Positions 16,469 to 26,492 are shown, counted from the first letter of the stretch. The stretch is DNA of 64,000 nt from Clostridium sp. TW13 (GCF_024345225.1 NZ_BROD01000001.1:4402001-4466000), one strand, 5' to 3'. Notes: generated by a model from the letters alone, not told the origin. Made by a program: numbers and translations.

Positions 16469-18184
16469 ATGAAAATGTCTAATATGTTGGTTTTGACAAT
16501 GAAAGAAGTTCCAGCAGAAGCAGAAATATCAAGCCATCAACTAATGTTAAGAGCAGGTATGATGAGAAAGATGGCATCAGGAATATATAATTATATGCCA
16601 TTGGGATTAAAAGTTCTAAAAAAAGTAGAAGATATAGTTAGAGAAGAAATGAATAATACTGGAGCACAAGAATTCTTGGCTTCTGCTATGATACCAGGAG
16701 AGTTATGGCAAGAATCTGGAAGATGGGATGCTTATGGTGCAGAAATGTTTAGAGTTAAAGATAGAAATGATAGAGATTTTTGTCTTGGACCAACTCATGA
16801 AGAAGTTTTTACAGATATAGCAAGAAATGAAATTAAATCATATAAGCAACTTCCAATAAACCTATATCAAATTCAAACTAAGTATAGAGATGAAAGAAGA
16901 CCTAGATTTGGAGTTATGAGATCTAGAGAATTCGTGATGAAGGATGCTTACAGCTTTGATAAGGACCAAGAAGGATTGGATATATCTTATAACAAAATGC
17001 ATGATGCGTATGTAAGAATATTTAACAGATGTGGCTTAGATGCAAAACCAGTAGAAGCTGATTCAGGAGCTATTGGAGGATCAAACTCAGCTGAATTTAT
17101 GGTGAAATCAGAAGTTGGTGAAGATGACGTTGTGTTCTGCACATGTTGTGATTATGCAGCTAATATAGAAAAGGCAGTATCAACTCCAGAAATATCTCAA
17201 GAAGAAACTAAAAAAGACTTAGGTGAAGTAGAAACTCCAAATGCTAGAACAATTGAAGAACTTGTGAAATTCTTTAATACTACTGAAAAGAAATTTGCTA
17301 AGACATTAATTTTCAATGCAGATGGAAAGATAGTAGCAGTAATGGTTAGAGGAGATAGAGAAGTTAATGAAACTAAGGTTGCAAATGCTTTAGGTGGAGT
17401 TAACAATCTACAAATGGCAACAGAAGCAGAAGTTAAAAAAGCAACATCAGCAGCTATAGGTTTTGCTGGGCCAATAGGCATAAATGTTGATACCTTACTT
17501 GTTGATAACGAAGTAGCAAATATGTATAACTTTATAGTAGGAGCTAACAAGACAGGATATCACTATGAAAATGTAAACTATGGCAGAGATTTTAAAGGAA
17601 CATTAGGAGATTTTAGAAATATAACAGAAGGTGAAAAATGTCCTAAATGTGGAGGCGAGGTAACTATTGCTAGAGGCACAGAGGTTGGACATATATTCAA
17701 GTTAGGAACAAAATATTCTGAAGCAATGAATGCTAATTTTATAGATGAAAATGGTCAAAGTAAGCCATTCATAATGGGTTGCTATGGAATAGGTGTAACT
17801 AGAACTGTTGCCTCAATAATAGAACAAAACCATGATGAAAATGGTATAGTATGGCCATTAGCTGTTGCTCCATATGAAGTTTCAGTTATACCAGTTAATT
17901 CTAAAGATGAAGAGCAAATGAAGGTTGCTGAGGAAATATATGCACAACTAAAGGTACTTGGTGTTGATGTAATTATGGATGACAGAAAAGAAAGAGCTGG
18001 AGTTAAGTTCAAAGATTCTGATTTAATGGGTATTCCAATGAGAATTACAGTTGGAAAGAAGATAGCTGAAGGCCAAGTAGAATTTAAGCTAAGAAATGCT
18101 GAAGATACAGAAACTATAAATATAGCTGATGTATACAATAGAGTTAAAAGTATATTTCAAGAAAATAGCATGAAATTGAAATAA
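16469..18184 (+). CDS. proS: Prolyl-tRNA synthetase (bacterial type)
   Basis: A 571-residue class II synthetase that charges tRNA-Pro. The N-terminal catalytic core holds motif 2 ([22 protein letters not shown] region) and motif 3 (GCYGIGVTR). An editing domain of the INS type is inserted at about residues 225-405, and an anticodon-binding domain ends the protein ([19 protein letters not shown]). Length matches bacterial-type ProRS. GGAGG precedes the ATG. Expression is predicted to respond to tRNA-Pro charging through the T-box; cysS follows in the same transcript. Confidence 0.97.
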   Translation: MKMSNMLVLTMKEVPAEAEISSHQLMLRAGMMRKMASGIYNYMPLGLKVLKKVEDIVREEMNNTGAQEFLASAMIPGELWQESGRWDAYGAEMFRVKDRNDRDFCLGPTHEEVFTDIARNEIKSYKQLPINLYQIQTKYRDERRPRFGVMRSREFVMKDAYSFDKDQEGLDISYNKMHDAYVRIFNRCGLDAKPVEADSGAIGGSNSAEFMVKSEVGEDDVVFCTCCDYAANIEKAVSTPEISQEETKKDLGEVETPNARTIEELVKFFNTTEKKFAKTLIFNADGKIVAVMVRGDREVNETKVANALGGVNNLQMATEAEVKKATSAAIGFAGPIGINVDTLLVDNEVANMYNFIVGANKTGYHYENVNYGRDFKGTLGDFRNITEGEKCPKCGGEVTIARGTEVGHIFKLGTKYSEAMNANFIDENGQSKPFIMGCYGIGVTRTVASIIEQNHDENGIVWPLAVAPYEVSVIPVNSKDEEQMKVAEEIYAQLKVLGVDVIMDDRKERAGVKFKDSDLMGIPMRITVGKKIAEGQVEFKLRNAEDTETINIADVYNRVKSIFQENSMKLK

Positions 18185-18206
18185 AATATAGAGGAGGTGT
18201 AGGAGT

Positions 18207-19604
18207 ATGAAGATTTATAATGATCTTACGAAAAAGAAAGAAGAATTCGTGCCTATAGAAGCTGGAAAGGTAAGAATGTACGTCTGTGGACCAACAGTGT
18301 ATAATTACTTCCACTTAGGTAATGCAAGAACTTTTATTGCTTTTGATACTATTAGAAGATATCTAGAGTATAGAGGATATGATGTTAAGTTTGTTCAAAA
18401 TTTTACTGATATAGATGATAAAATGATAAATAGAGCAAATGAAGAAAATACTACAGTAAAAGATCTTGGTGATAAGTATATAGATGAATATTATAAAGAT
18501 GCAGATGGATTGCATATAGAAAGAGCAACTGTAAATCCAAGAGCAACTGAATACATTGATAAGATTATTGAATTTGTAAAAGAGCTTATAGAAAAAGGAT
18601 ATGCCTACGAGGTTGATGGAGATGTTTATTTCTCTACAAAGAAATTTGAGAGTTATGGAAAATTATCAGGACAAAACCTAGATGACCTTCAAATGGGTGC
18701 AAGAATAAATGTAGATGAAAGAAAGCAAGATCCAATGGATTTTGCTGTATGGAAATCTCAAAAACCAGGTGAACCAGCATGGGAAAGTCCATGGGGAATG
18801 GGAAGACCAGGTTGGCATATAGAATGCTCATGTATGGCAAAGAATCTTTTAGGAGATACAATTGATATCCATGCAGGTGGAACAGATTTAGCATTTCCAC
18901 ACCATGAAAATGAAATTGCTCAAAGTGAAGCAGTTACAGGAAAGACATTTTCAAACTATTGGATGCATGCAGCTTTTGTGAATGTAGATAACAAGAAGAT
19001 GTCAAAGTCTTTGAATAACTTCTTTACAGTAAGAGATCTATTGGAGCAATATGATGCAGATGTAATAAGATTCTTATTATTATCAGGACATTATAGAGTG
19101 CAAATGAATTTCTCAAAGGAATTATTAGAATCAGCTAAAGCATCTATGCAGAGATTATATAATGCAGTGTGCAGTTTGGAAACAAATTTGAGTCATTCAA
19201 CTAGAGAAGATGTAAATGAAGAGGAAGTTAAGTACTTAGAAGATTTAAATAAGTATAGAGAAAAGTATATTGAAAAGATGGATGATGATTTTAATACTGC
19301 TGATGCTATAACAGTATTATTTGATTTAGTAAAAGATATAAATAGCAATATTACTGGTGAGTCTTCAAAAGCTGTTATTAATGGAGCTTTATCCTTATTA
19401 AGAGAGTTAGGGGGACCATTAGGAATTTTACAAAAATCAACTCAAGGAGATTTAGATCAGGAAATTGAAAAGTTGATAGAAGAAAGACAAAAAGCAAGAA
19501 AAGAGAAGAATTGGGCTTTAGCAGACAAGATTAGAGATGAATTAAAAGCAAGAAATATTGTTTTAGAAGATACGCCAGAAGGCATAAGATGGAAAAGAGC
19601 TTAA
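18207..19604 (+). CDS. cysS: Cysteinyl-tRNA synthetase
   Basis: A 465-residue class I synthetase. The HIGH-type motif appears as FHLGNART near residue 33, the KMSKS motif as KKMSKS near residue 269, and the zinc-binding residues include CGPTVYN at the N-terminus, HIECSCM and the downstream PHHENE. The anticodon-binding and C-terminal helical region is complete. GGAGGTG precedes the ATG, 22 bases behind proS, so the proline T-box probably also influences cysS. Confidence 0.97.
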   Translation: MKIYNDLTKKKEEFVPIEAGKVRMYVCGPTVYNYFHLGNARTFIAFDTIRRYLEYRGYDVKFVQNFTDIDDKMINRANEENTTVKDLGDKYIDEYYKDADGLHIERATVNPRATEYIDKIIEFVKELIEKGYAYEVDGDVYFSTKKFESYGKLSGQNLDDLQMGARINVDERKQDPMDFAVWKSQKPGEPAWESPWGMGRPGWHIECSCMAKNLLGDTIDIHAGGTDLAFPHHENEIAQSEAVTGKTFSNYWMHAAFVNVDNKKMSKSLNNFFTVRDLLEQYDADVIRFLLLSGHYRVQMNFSKELLESAKASMQRLYNAVCSLETNLSHSTREDVNEEEVKYLEDLNKYREKYIEKMDDDFNTADAITVLFDLVKDINSNITGESSKAVINGALSLLRELGGPLGILQKSTQGDLDQEIEKLIEERQKARKEKNWALADKIRDELKARNIVLEDTPEGIRWKRA

Positions 19605-19640
19605 TATATACGCTTATGAAGTAATGATAATGTGAATAAA

Positions 19641-19716
19641 GTCCTTGAGATAGTCTGGTTATATGAAATTGTATTTAACTTACATGTCATATTAGGACTT
19701 GTCTCAAGGATTTTAT
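19641..19716 (+). terminator. Possible branched terminator behind cysS
   Basis: TCCTTGAGA (19642-19650) pairs with TCTCAAGGA (19702-19710), followed by TTTTATTATT. The 51-base loop holds a further short pairing (ATATGA with TCATAT). The long loop makes it an unusual terminator. In the rest of the gap to 20028 I see A/T-rich sequence without a gene. Confidence 0.5.
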
Positions 19717-20027
19717 TATTAATTAAGATATAAGATATAAAAAATAGTATCTATCAAAGTTTTATAAAATTTTTATATATTCGTTGAAATAAATTTATGT
19801 GTGTAGTGTAGTTTATATCGAATTTTATGGTATTGTTATATTAGGCATTTTCACGAAGTAAATAAATCCATATGCTAGTTCATTTTATGTTATACTATGT
19901 CAACAGAATCTTTAGATAAATTACTATCTGGGAACTTGTTTCTTTGTATAACTAGAAATATCTGTCGCATATTTGAAACTTGTATTTATTTTTAGATGTC
20001 TTATTAAAAGTAGAGGAGTGCTTATAT

Positions 20028-20447
20028 TTGGAAAATCTTTTGATACAGCAATTAAGTGATGAAGAAGTAAGACGATTAAATCCACTTCAATTAGCATTGA
20101 TTGGAGATGCTGCTTATGAAGTTTATATTAGAAATTATATACTTTTAAATAATAGAGAATTGAATGCACATAAGATACATGTTAAAGCAATAAAATTTGT
20201 TAAAGCAAAGGCTCAAAGTGATATAATGTTGGTTTTGGAGAATGAATTATTAGAGGCGGAAGAGTATTTTTATAAAAGAGGAAGAAATGCAAAATCACCT
20301 ACAGTTCCTAAAAATGCTGATGTTAGAGATTATAGAAATGCAACAGGGTTTGAAGCTTTAATTGGATATTTATATCTAACTGGCAAAAATGAAAGACTTG
20401 AAAGTATTTTTAAGAAGTGTGTTCAAATAATAGAAGAAAAATCTTAA
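20028..20447 (+). CDS. mrnC: Mini-ribonuclease III (23S rRNA maturation)
   Basis: A 139-residue dimeric RNase III catalytic domain without a double-strand-binding domain; in Bacillus it trims 23S rRNA ends. The signature LALIGDAAYEVYIRNY includes the acidic catalytic residue, and the second acidic cluster is NATGFEALIGYLYLTG. I choose the TTG at 20028, nine bases behind GAGGAG; the long reading from 19980 adds an unlikely 16-residue stretch. It sits between cysS and rlmB as in other firmicutes. Confidence 0.9.
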   Translation: MENLLIQQLSDEEVRRLNPLQLALIGDAAYEVYIRNYILLNNRELNAHKIHVKAIKFVKAKAQSDIMLVLENELLEAEEYFYKRGRNAKSPTVPKNADVRDYRNATGFEALIGYLYLTGKNERLESIFKKCVQIIEEKS

Positions 20448-20465
20448 GATTTGGAGGTAAGTGTT

Positions 20466-21353
20466 GTGAAAGTTGATAATAAAAAAGGAAGATTTCAGAA
20501 GGAAAGTAAGGTTTGTAAGTCCAAAGAAGAATTTAACAACAAAAAAGTATTCAAGGATAATAGAAGAAGGGACGAAAATAGTACTGTTAAGAAAGCTGAT
20601 AATTTTAATGAAGCAGTAAGAGAAGACATAATTGAAGGAAGAAATGCAGTAATAGAAGCTTTAAAATCTGATAGAACAATAGAGCAAATTATGATTGCTA
20701 AAGGTGATAAAGAAGGTTCTATAATAAAACTTATACAAATGGCTAAAGATAAAGGGATTGTAATAAAAGAAGTAGATAGAAGGAAACTAGATGGAATAAG
20801 TGAAACAGGAGCACATCAAGGAGTAATTGCTATTGTTACGCCATTTAAATATTCGACAGTAGAAGAAATTTTAGATTTTGCCAAGAGCAGAGGGGAGAGT
20901 CCTTTCATTGTTATTTTAGATGAAATAGAGGACCCTCATAATTTAGGATCAATAGTTAGAACAGCAGAATTATGTGGCGTTCACGGAATAGTAATACCTA
21001 AAAGAAGAAATGTGGGGATAACTCCTACTGTATACAAAACTGCTGCTGGAGCTATAGAGCATATGAAGATAGCTAAGGTCACAAATATAAACCAAACTAT
21101 AGATACTCTTAAAAAGGAAGGCGTTTGGGTTTATGGTGCAGATATAGAAGGTACAGAGTATTCATATGAAACTGATTTTAGTGGACCATGTTGCTTGATA
21201 GTAGGGAATGAAGGAACAGGAATGGCTAAACTTACAAAGGATAGATGTGATAAGCTTATCAAAATACCAATGGTAGGAAAGATAAACTCACTTAATGCTT
21301 CAGTTGCAGGTGGAATAATGATGTATGAGGTGTTAAGAGGAAGATTTAGATAA
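20466..21353 (+). CDS. rlmB: 23S rRNA (guanosine-2'-O-)-methyltransferase RlmB
   Basis: A 295-residue TrmH/SpoU-family enzyme. An N-terminal basic stretch of about 50 residues precedes the substrate-binding domain (IIEGRNAVIEAL), and the SPOUT knot motifs are visible: LDEIEDPHNLGSIVRTAE, LIVGNEGTGM and IPMVGKINSLNASVA. The GTG at 20466 lies eight bases behind GGAGG and is preferred over the TTG at 20451, which would overlap that site. Four codons separate the mrnC stop from this gene. Confidence 0.9.
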   Translation: MKVDNKKGRFQKESKVCKSKEEFNNKKVFKDNRRRDENSTVKKADNFNEAVREDIIEGRNAVIEALKSDRTIEQIMIAKGDKEGSIIKLIQMAKDKGIVIKEVDRRKLDGISETGAHQGVIAIVTPFKYSTVEEILDFAKSRGESPFIVILDEIEDPHNLGSIVRTAELCGVHGIVIPKRRNVGITPTVYKTAAGAIEHMKIAKVTNINQTIDTLKKEGVWVYGADIEGTEYSYETDFSGPCCLIVGNEGTGMAKLTKDRCDKLIKIPMVGKINSLNASVAGGIMMYEVLRGRFR

Positions 21354-21390
21354 ATTAATCTATAAGTTAATTGTCTATATGGTGATAGCA

Positions 21391-21897
21391 ATGAAAATTT
21401 TATTTGTTGATGGATATAATGTTATTAATTGTTGGCCTAATTTGAATAAAATTAAAGAGTATAGCTTTTCCGGTGCAAGAGAAAAGCTTGAAGATATATT
21501 GATTAACTATGCTAGTTTTAATAATTGCAAAGTATATTTAGTCTATGATGCTCATATGGTAGCAGGAAATGTAGAGAAGATTCATTCAGATAAGTATATT
21601 AATGTGGTTTTTACTAAAGATGGTGAGACTGCAGATCAATTTATTGAAAAGATGGTGAATAATTTAGGTAGAAAATCAGAAATTATGGTTGTAACTTCTG
21701 ATTGGTTAGAACAACAAACAATTTTTCAAAGAGGCGCAATGAGAATGTCTTCTTTAGAATTTTATCATGATGTGTTAAAATCGGAAGAAAAAATTAGAAA
21801 AAAAACCAAAAGTAATTATGCAAAAGATAGAAATTTGTTGGAAGATAGTATAAGTGAAGATGTATTGAAAAAACTTGAAAATATGAGGAGAAGCTAG
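21391..21897 (+). CDS. NYN/PIN-like ribonuclease YacP (Rae1-like)
   Basis: A 168-residue NYN-domain protein. Conserved acidic blocks are FVDGYNVINCW at the N-terminus, VYDAH in the middle, and FTKDGETADQFIE; these match the YacP family, whose Bacillus member Rae1 cuts mRNA on the ribosome. The ATG at 21391 starts directly at the first conserved strand; an ATG four codons upstream is possible and neither has a strong ribosome binding site. Its position between rlmB and sigH is conserved in firmicutes. Confidence 0.85.
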   Translation: MKILFVDGYNVINCWPNLNKIKEYSFSGAREKLEDILINYASFNNCKVYLVYDAHMVAGNVEKIHSDKYINVVFTKDGETADQFIEKMVNNLGRKSEIMVVTSDWLEQQTIFQRGAMRMSSLEFYHDVLKSEEKIRKKTKSNYAKDRNLLEDSISEDVLKKLENMRRS

Positions 21898-21969
21898 TTA
21901 AATGCTTGACTTGATTAAATAAGGTGTTCTATAATTTAATAGTATGAAGGCGCAAAAGGGGTGTAATTT

Positions 21970-22608
21970 ATGCAGGGATTTATGGGGAAAAAAGGAAATA
22001 CAGATTTTGAAGGGGAGCCGGATGAGAATATAGTTGTTATGGCTAAAACCGGAGATTATAGAGCACAAGAATGTCTTATAAGTAGGTATGAGAACTTTGT
22101 TAAATTAAAATCTAAATCATATTTTCTAGTGGGCGCCGATAAGGAAGATATATATCAAGAAGGTATGATTGGATTATATAAAGCAATACGAGATTATAAT
22201 GAGGAAAAATTATCTTCTTTTAGAGCTTTTGCGGAGTTGTGTGTAACAAGACAAATAATAACTGCAATTAAAACTGCAACCAGGCAAAAACATATACCGC
22301 TTAATACTTATGTTTCTCTAAATAAACCAATTTATGAGGAAGAGTCAGATAGAACTTTACTTGATGTTATTTCAAGTTTAAACATATCAAATCCTGAAGA
22401 ATTAATAATAGGTCAAGAAGAGATGAAGAGAATGCAAAATCAAATTGGTAATGTCCTGTCTGATTTTGAACTTAAGGTTCTAAATTCGTACATTGATGGG
22501 CGTTCGTATCAAGAGATTGCATGTACATTAGATAGAGAACCCAAATCTATAGATAATGCGCTCCAAAGGGTAAAAAGAAAACTAGAAAAATGTCTTAATG
22601 AAAAATAA
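21970..22608 (+). CDS. sigH: Sporulation sigma factor SigH
   Basis: A 212-residue sigma-70-family factor. Region 2 is clear (DIYQEGMIGLYKAIRDYN, then AFAELCVTRQIITAIKTATRQKH), and region 4 follows (DGRSYQEIACTLDREPKSIDNALQRVKRKL). This block set and the place between yacP and the tuf/rpmG-secE-nusG cluster identify SigH, which controls entry into sporulation. AAGGGGTG precedes the ATG. Length is normal. Confidence 0.94.
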   Translation: MQGFMGKKGNTDFEGEPDENIVVMAKTGDYRAQECLISRYENFVKLKSKSYFLVGADKEDIYQEGMIGLYKAIRDYNEEKLSSFRAFAELCVTRQIITAIKTATRQKHIPLNTYVSLNKPIYEEESDRTLLDVISSLNISNPEELIIGQEEMKRMQNQIGNVLSDFELKVLNSYIDGRSYQEIACTLDREPKSIDNALQRVKRKLEKCLNEK

Positions 22609-22729
22609 AATATACAATAAAAAAATAAAATATAGTATGTTTGTAGATGGAGAAAAAATATTGACAAATAAAGAATTTGCTAGTAAACTATATAATTGGT
22701 ATAGTTAATTATATAATTATCCATAAATT

Positions 22730-22805
22730 GCTCACGTAGCTCAGTCGGTAGAGCGTCACCTTGGTAAGGTGGAGGTCGTCGGTTCAATCCCGATCGTGAG
22801 CTCCA
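22730..22805 (+). tRNA. tRNA-Thr (anticodon GGT)
   Basis: The acceptor stem pairs GCTCACG (22730-22736) with CGTGAGC. The anticodon stem-loop is TCACC-TTGGTAA-GGTGG, giving anticodon GGT for threonine, and the T loop is GGTTCAATCC. A discriminator T and an encoded CCA finish the gene. It lies 54 bases before tuf and is probably cotranscribed with it. Confidence 0.96.
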
Positions 22806-22859
22806 GAAGATGAAAAAATTCTAAAGGATATTTATTTATATTTAGGGAGGAATTTAACA

Positions 22860-24053
22860 ATGGCTAAGTCAAAATTTGAAAGAAATAAACCACACGTTAA
22901 CATCGGAACAATCGGACACGTAGACCACGGTAAGACAACATTAACAGCTGCAATCACAACAGTATTAGCAAACAAGGGATTTGCAGAAGCATTTAACTAT
23001 GCTGATATAGATAAGGCTCCAGAAGAAAAAGAAAGAGGAATCACAATCAATACAGCACACGTTGAATATGAAACAGAAAACAGACATTATGCACACGTTG
23101 ACTGTCCAGGACATGCTGACTACGTAAAGAACATGATAACAGGAGCAGCACAAATGGATGGAGCTATACTAGTTGTATCAGCAGCAGATGGTCCAATGCC
23201 ACAAACAAGAGAACATATACTACTAGCATCAAGAGTTGGAGTAAACTACATCGTAGTATTCTTAAACAAAGCAGATATGGTAGATGATGAAGAATTATTA
23301 GAATTAGTTGAAATGGAAGTAAGAGAATTATTAAGTGAATATGACTTCCCAGGCGATGATATTCCAGTAATAAAGGGATCAGCATTACAAGCATTAGAAA
23401 ACCCAACAGATGAAGCTAAGATAGCACCAATAATGGAATTAATGGCAGCAGTAGATAGCTACATCCCAACACCAGAAAGAGCAACAGATAAGCCATTCTT
23501 ATTACCAGTAGAAGATGTCTTCACTATAACAGGAAGAGGAACAGTTGCAACAGGAAGAGTTGAAAGTGGAGTTCTACATGTAGGAGACGAAGTAGAAATC
23601 GTTGGATTAATGGAAGAAAAGAAGAAAGTTGTAGTAACAGGAATAGAAATGTTCAGAAAGTTACTAGACGAAGCACAAGCTGGAGATAACGTAGGAGTAC
23701 TTTTAAGAGGAGTTCAAAGAACAGACATCGAAAGAGGTCAAGTATTATCAAAGCCAAATTCAGTACACCCACATAAGAGCTTCGTAGGTCAAGTATATGT
23801 ATTAAAGAAAGAAGAAGGCGGAAGACATACACCATTCTTCGATGGATACAGACCACAATTCTACTTCAGAACAACAGACGTTACAGGATCAATCAAATTA
23901 CCAGAAGGAATGGAAATGGTAATGCCAGGAGATCACATTGACATGAATGTTGAATTAATAACACAAATAGCAATGGATGAAGGATTAAGATTCGCAATCA
24001 GAGAAGGCGGAAGAACAGTAGGTTCTGGAGTTGTTACATCAATTAACGCTTAA
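22860..24053 (+). CDS. tuf: Elongation factor Tu, copy 1
   Basis: A 397-residue GTPase that delivers aminoacyl-tRNA to the ribosome. G1 is GHVDHGKT, the switch I threonine lies in [10 protein letters not shown]3 is DCPGHADY, and G4 is NKADM; domains 2 and 3 are complete. The protein is identical to the second copy at 39348, and the genes differ at only two third-codon positions (23864 and 23879). Codon use is much more biased (CCA, ACA, GGA, AAC) than in nearby genes. GGGAGG precedes the ATG. Confidence 0.98.
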   Translation: MAKSKFERNKPHVNIGTIGHVDHGKTTLTAAITTVLANKGFAEAFNYADIDKAPEEKERGITINTAHVEYETENRHYAHVDCPGHADYVKNMITGAAQMDGAILVVSAADGPMPQTREHILLASRVGVNYIVVFLNKADMVDDEELLELVEMEVRELLSEYDFPGDDIPVIKGSALQALENPTDEAKIAPIMELMAAVDSYIPTPERATDKPFLLPVEDVFTITGRGTVATGRVESGVLHVGDEVEIVGLMEEKKKVVVTGIEMFRKLLDEAQAGDNVGVLLRGVQRTDIERGQVLSKPNSVHPHKSFVGQVYVLKKEEGGRHTPFFDGYRPQFYFRTTDVTGSIKLPEGMEMVMPGDHIDMNVELITQIAMDEGLRFAIREGGRTVGSGVVTSINA

Positions 24054-24073
24054 TTTATAAAATAATATAAACA

Positions 24074-24141
24074 GACATCAGTATTTAGATTTAAATGGAA
24101 GGGCTGGGTTAAATAACTAGTCCTTTGCATAGTGATGTATT
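24074..24141 (+). other. Folded spacer behind tuf copy 1
   Basis: AAGGGCTGG (24098-24106) pairs with CTAGTCCTT further on, allowing G-U, and ACATCA pairs with TGATGT around it. There is no clear T tract, so it is a weak terminator candidate or an mRNA 3' end structure just before the next promoter. Confidence 0.35.
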
Positions 24142-24142
24142 A

Positions 24143-24171
24143 TTGACATAATCAAAAAAGTGTGATAATGT
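24143..24171 (+). promoter_or_regulatory. Sigma-A promoter of rpmG-secE-nusG-rplK-rplA
   Basis: TTGACA (24143-24148) and TAATGT (24166-24171) are separated by 17 bases. The rpmG start lies about 73 bases downstream. Confidence 0.7.
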
Positions 24172-24243
24172 AAATAAGTAACGCGTAAGAATCGAAAATA
24201 TGGAAGATTATACCTATATACCAATGAACTGGAGGTGCAGAAA

Positions 24244-24393
24244 GTGAGAGTAAAAATAACTTTAGCATGCACAGAATGCAAGCAAAGAAACTACAATTCA
24301 ATGAAGAATAAGAAGAATGACCCAGATAGATTAGAAATGAAGAAGTATTGCAAGTTCTGTAAAACTCATACTCTTCATAAAGAAACAAAATAG
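24244..24393 (+). CDS. rpmG: 50S ribosomal protein L33
   Basis: A 49-residue ribosomal protein with the two cysteine pairs of the zinc-binding form, [11 protein letters not shown] near the N-terminus and [15 protein letters not shown] near the C-terminus. The GTG start lies behind TGGAGGTGCAGAAA. Small size is normal. It opens the secE-nusG transcript, the usual firmicute order. Confidence 0.95.
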   Translation: MRVKITLACTECKQRNYNSMKNKKNDPDRLEMKKYCKFCKTHTLHKETK

Positions 24394-24447
24394 TTTCAAT
24401 TAGGAATGACTTGAGTGTTTGATTAAAAGCTTAAGGATGTGAAGGTT

Positions 24448-24681
24448 ATGGCTGTAGAGGGAAACGTTAAAAAAGCAGCTCCTAGTAAGGGAGTTAAGAA
24501 AACAAATTTTTTTAGAGAGGTTAAGGCAGAAGTTAAAAGAATAACTTGGCCTTCAAAAGAAGATACTAAAAAGGCTTTTTTAGCAGTATTAGTTTTCACC
24601 ATAATATCTATGATATTAGTAGGTGTAATGGATTATGGTTTTAGCAACCTCTTTGATTTAATTTATAAGCTAAAGAAATAA
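24448..24681 (+). CDS. secE: Preprotein translocase subunit SecE
   Basis: A 77-residue inner-membrane protein that clamps SecY in the translocon. The amphipathic FFREVKAEVKRITWPSKED motif is the SecE signature and is followed by a single hydrophobic helix (FLAVLVFTIISMILVGV). The ATG at 24448 is preferred over the in-frame GTG at 24439, which would sit only two bases behind AAGGAT. It lies between rpmG and nusG as expected. Confidence 0.95.
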   Translation: MAVEGNVKKAAPSKGVKKTNFFREVKAEVKRITWPSKEDTKKAFLAVLVFTIISMILVGVMDYGFSNLFDLIYKLKK

Positions 24682-24695
24682 AAGAGGAGGTTTGG

Positions 24696-24722
24696 ATGAT
24701 TAATCATCCGAATGTAATATGA
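24696..24722 (+). CDS. Eight-codon leader ORF coupled to nusG
   Basis: ATG at 24696 opens MINHPNVI and stops at TGA (24720-24722). It has the best ribosome binding site in the spacer, GAGGAGG at 24684-24690, with five bases between. The stop overlaps the nusG start as ATGA, the classic coupling arrangement, while nusG itself has no Shine-Dalgarno sequence at normal spacing. The same bases can also fold as a hairpin (24694-24709), so an alternative is that the hairpin brings GGAGG close to the nusG start. Translation of the peptide is inferred. Confidence 0.5.
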   Translation: MINHPNVI

Positions 24723-25240
24723 GTGAAAGAGCTAGATGGTACGTAGTTCATACATATTCAGGCTATGAAAACAAGGTTAAAGCGAATATAGAAAAGACTA
24801 TAGAAAATAGAAATCTTGGATCTTTAATAGTTGATATACAGGTTCCTGTAGAAGATGTTGTTGAAGAGAAGGATGGAAAGCAAAAAGTTTTAACAAAGAA
24901 AAAGTTCCCAGGATATGTATTGATAAAAATGTTTATGACAGACGAATCATGGTATGTCGTAAGAAATACAAGAGGAGTTACTGGATTTGTTGGTCCAGCT
25001 TCTAAACCTGTACCACTTACCGATGAAGAGGTGGAGTCTATGGGAGTTTTAGAAATGCCTGTAGAAATCGACTTGGAGGTAGGAGAGTCTGTGAGAATTA
25101 TTTCAGGTCCTATTAAGGATTTTGTAGCTACTATACAAGAAATAAATTCTGAAAAACACAAGATTAAGGGCTTAGTAGATATGTTTGGTAGAGAAACTCT
25201 TGCTGAACTAGACTTTAATCAAATAGAAAAATTAGATTAA
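24719..25240 (+). CDS. nusG: Transcription termination/antitermination protein NusG
   Basis: A 173-residue protein that binds RNA polymerase and the ribosome. The NGN domain starts with RARWYVVHTYSGYENKV and holds KFPGYVLIKM; the C-terminal KOW domain starts near VRIISGPIKDF. Length is normal. The start overlaps the stop of an eight-codon upstream ORF (ATGA), and the only strong Shine-Dalgarno sequence belongs to that ORF. Confidence 0.97.
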   Translation: MSERARWYVVHTYSGYENKVKANIEKTIENRNLGSLIVDIQVPVEDVVEEKDGKQKVLTKKKFPGYVLIKMFMTDESWYVVRNTRGVTGFVGPASKPVPLTDEEVESMGVLEMPVEIDLEVGESVRIISGPIKDFVATIQEINSEKHKIKGLVDMFGRETLAELDFNQIEKLD

Positions 25241-25261
25241 TAATCAGACTAACGTCTTTAT

Positions 25262-25298
25262 TAAGTGGGAGGGCGTAAGTCCGAAATTACCACAGTAT
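25262..25298 (+). promoter_or_regulatory. Candidate ribosomal protein L1 binding site before rplK
   Basis: GTGGGAGGGC (25265-25274) and CCGAAATTACCAC (25281-25293) can form the same short stem and conserved loop as the L1 stalk of 23S rRNA, where GTGGGAG faces a GAAA-TACCAC strand. L1 is known to repress its own operon by binding such an mRNA mimic. A second copy lies before rplA at 25758. Confidence 0.6.
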
Positions 25299-25312
25299 AG
25301 GAGGAATAACTA

Positions 25313-25738
25313 ATGGCTAAGAAAGTAACAGGAATGATTAAGCTTCAACTTGTAGCAGGTAAGGCGACACCAGCACCACCAGTTGGACCAGCACTAGGAC
25401 AACACGGTGTAAATATAATGGGATTCTGTAAAGAATTCAATGCAAAAACTGCAAATCAAGCTGGATTAATAATTCCAGTAGTTATAACTGTATATCAAGA
25501 CAGATCATTCAGTTTTATACTAAAGACTCCTCCAGCAGCAGTTCTAATAAAGAAAGAATTAGGACTTGAAAGCGGATCAGGAGTGCCAAATAGAACTAAG
25601 GTTGGATCTTTAACAAAAGATCAAGTTAGAAAGATAGCAGAAACAAAAATGCCAGACTTAAATGCAGCTACAATTGAAACAGCTATGAGCATGATAGCTG
25701 GAACTGCAAGAAGTATGGGAATAACTGTACAAGAATAA
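25313..25738 (+). CDS. rplK: 50S ribosomal protein L11
   Basis: A 141-residue protein of the GTPase-associated centre. The N-terminal domain shows [21 protein letters not shown] (the proline-rich stringent-response loop) and the C-terminal domain [10 protein letters not shown]. Length is normal. AGGAGG precedes the ATG, and an L1-site-like hairpin ends about 20 bases upstream. Confidence 0.97.
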   Translation: MAKKVTGMIKLQLVAGKATPAPPVGPALGQHGVNIMGFCKEFNAKTANQAGLIIPVVITVYQDRSFSFILKTPPAAVLIKKELGLESGSGVPNRTKVGSLTKDQVRKIAETKMPDLNAATIETAMSMIAGTARSMGITVQE

Positions 25739-25754
25739 TCTTTCACGTAACTAA

Positions 25755-25788
25755 ATTGGTGGGAGGTAAAAACCGTTAATACCACAAA
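25755..25788 (+). promoter_or_regulatory. Second candidate L1 binding site, before rplA
   Basis: GGTGGGAGGT (25758-25767), a short loop, and ACCGTTAATACCAC (25772-25785) repeat the L1-stalk-like pattern seen before rplK. The AGGAGG for rplA follows three bases later, so bound L1 would block initiation of its own gene. Confidence 0.55.
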
Positions 25789-25800
25789 GGAGGATTAATA

Positions 25801-26490
25801 ATGGGTAAGAAATATGTAGAAAGCGCTAAGTTAGTGGATAGAAATGCATTATATACACCAGCTGAAGCACTAGAACTTTCAGTAAAAACTGCTAAAGCTA
25901 AGTTTGATGAGACTATAGAATGTCACGTTAGACTTGGAGTAGATTCAAGACATGCAGATCAACAAGTAAGAGGTGCTGTAGTTTTACCTCATGGAACAGG
26001 AAAGAGTGCAAGAGTACTTGTATTCGCTAGAGGAGATAAAGCTAAAGAAGCTGAAGCAGCAGGAGCTGACTTTGTTGGAGCAGATGAACTAGTTGGAAAG
26101 ATCCAAGGTGAAAACTGGTTTGATTATGATGTTGTAGTTGCAACTCCAGATATGATGGGTGTTGTAGGTAGATTAGGTAGAGTATTAGGACCAAAGGGAT
26201 TAATGCCAAATCCTAAGTCTGGTACAGTTACATTTGACGTAGCTAAAGCTATATCAGAAATTAAAGCTGGTAAAGTTGAATACAGACTTGATAAGACTGC
26301 TATAATCCACTGTCCAATAGGAAAGGCTTCATTTGGAGCTGAAAAGTTAAAGGAAAACTTCCATACATTAATAGAAGCTATAGTTAAGGCTAAGCCAGCA
26401 GCTGCTAAAGGACAATACATTAAATCTGTATCTGTAGCAGCAACTATGGGACCAGGAGCAAAGGTTAACCCAACAAAAGTTTTAGAATAG
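25801..26490 (+). CDS. rplA: 50S ribosomal protein L1
   Basis: A 229-residue protein of the ribosomal L1 stalk and likely autogenous repressor. The family signature in domain 2 is visible as [21 protein letters not shown], and the N-terminal part contains [15 protein letters not shown]. Length is normal. It is the last gene before the separate L10 promoter. Confidence 0.97.
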   Translation: MGKKYVESAKLVDRNALYTPAEALELSVKTAKAKFDETIECHVRLGVDSRHADQQVRGAVVLPHGTGKSARVLVFARGDKAKEAEAAGADFVGADELVGKIQGENWFDYDVVVATPDMMGVVGRLGRVLGPKGLMPNPKSGTVTFDVAKAISEIKAGKVEYRLDKTAIIHCPIGKASFGAEKLKENFHTLIEAIVKAKPAAAKGQYIKSVSVAATMGPGAKVNPTKVLE

Positions 26491-26492
26491 TA

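Noticed and set aside
22965-23856. Several antisense ORFs of 60-80 codons inside both tuf genes.
   Set aside because: They are shadows caused by the strong codon bias, recur identically in both copies, and lack ribosome binding sites.
24439-24681. A GTG three codons upstream as the secE start.
   Set aside because: The ribosome binding site would be only two bases away; the ATG at 24448 fits better.
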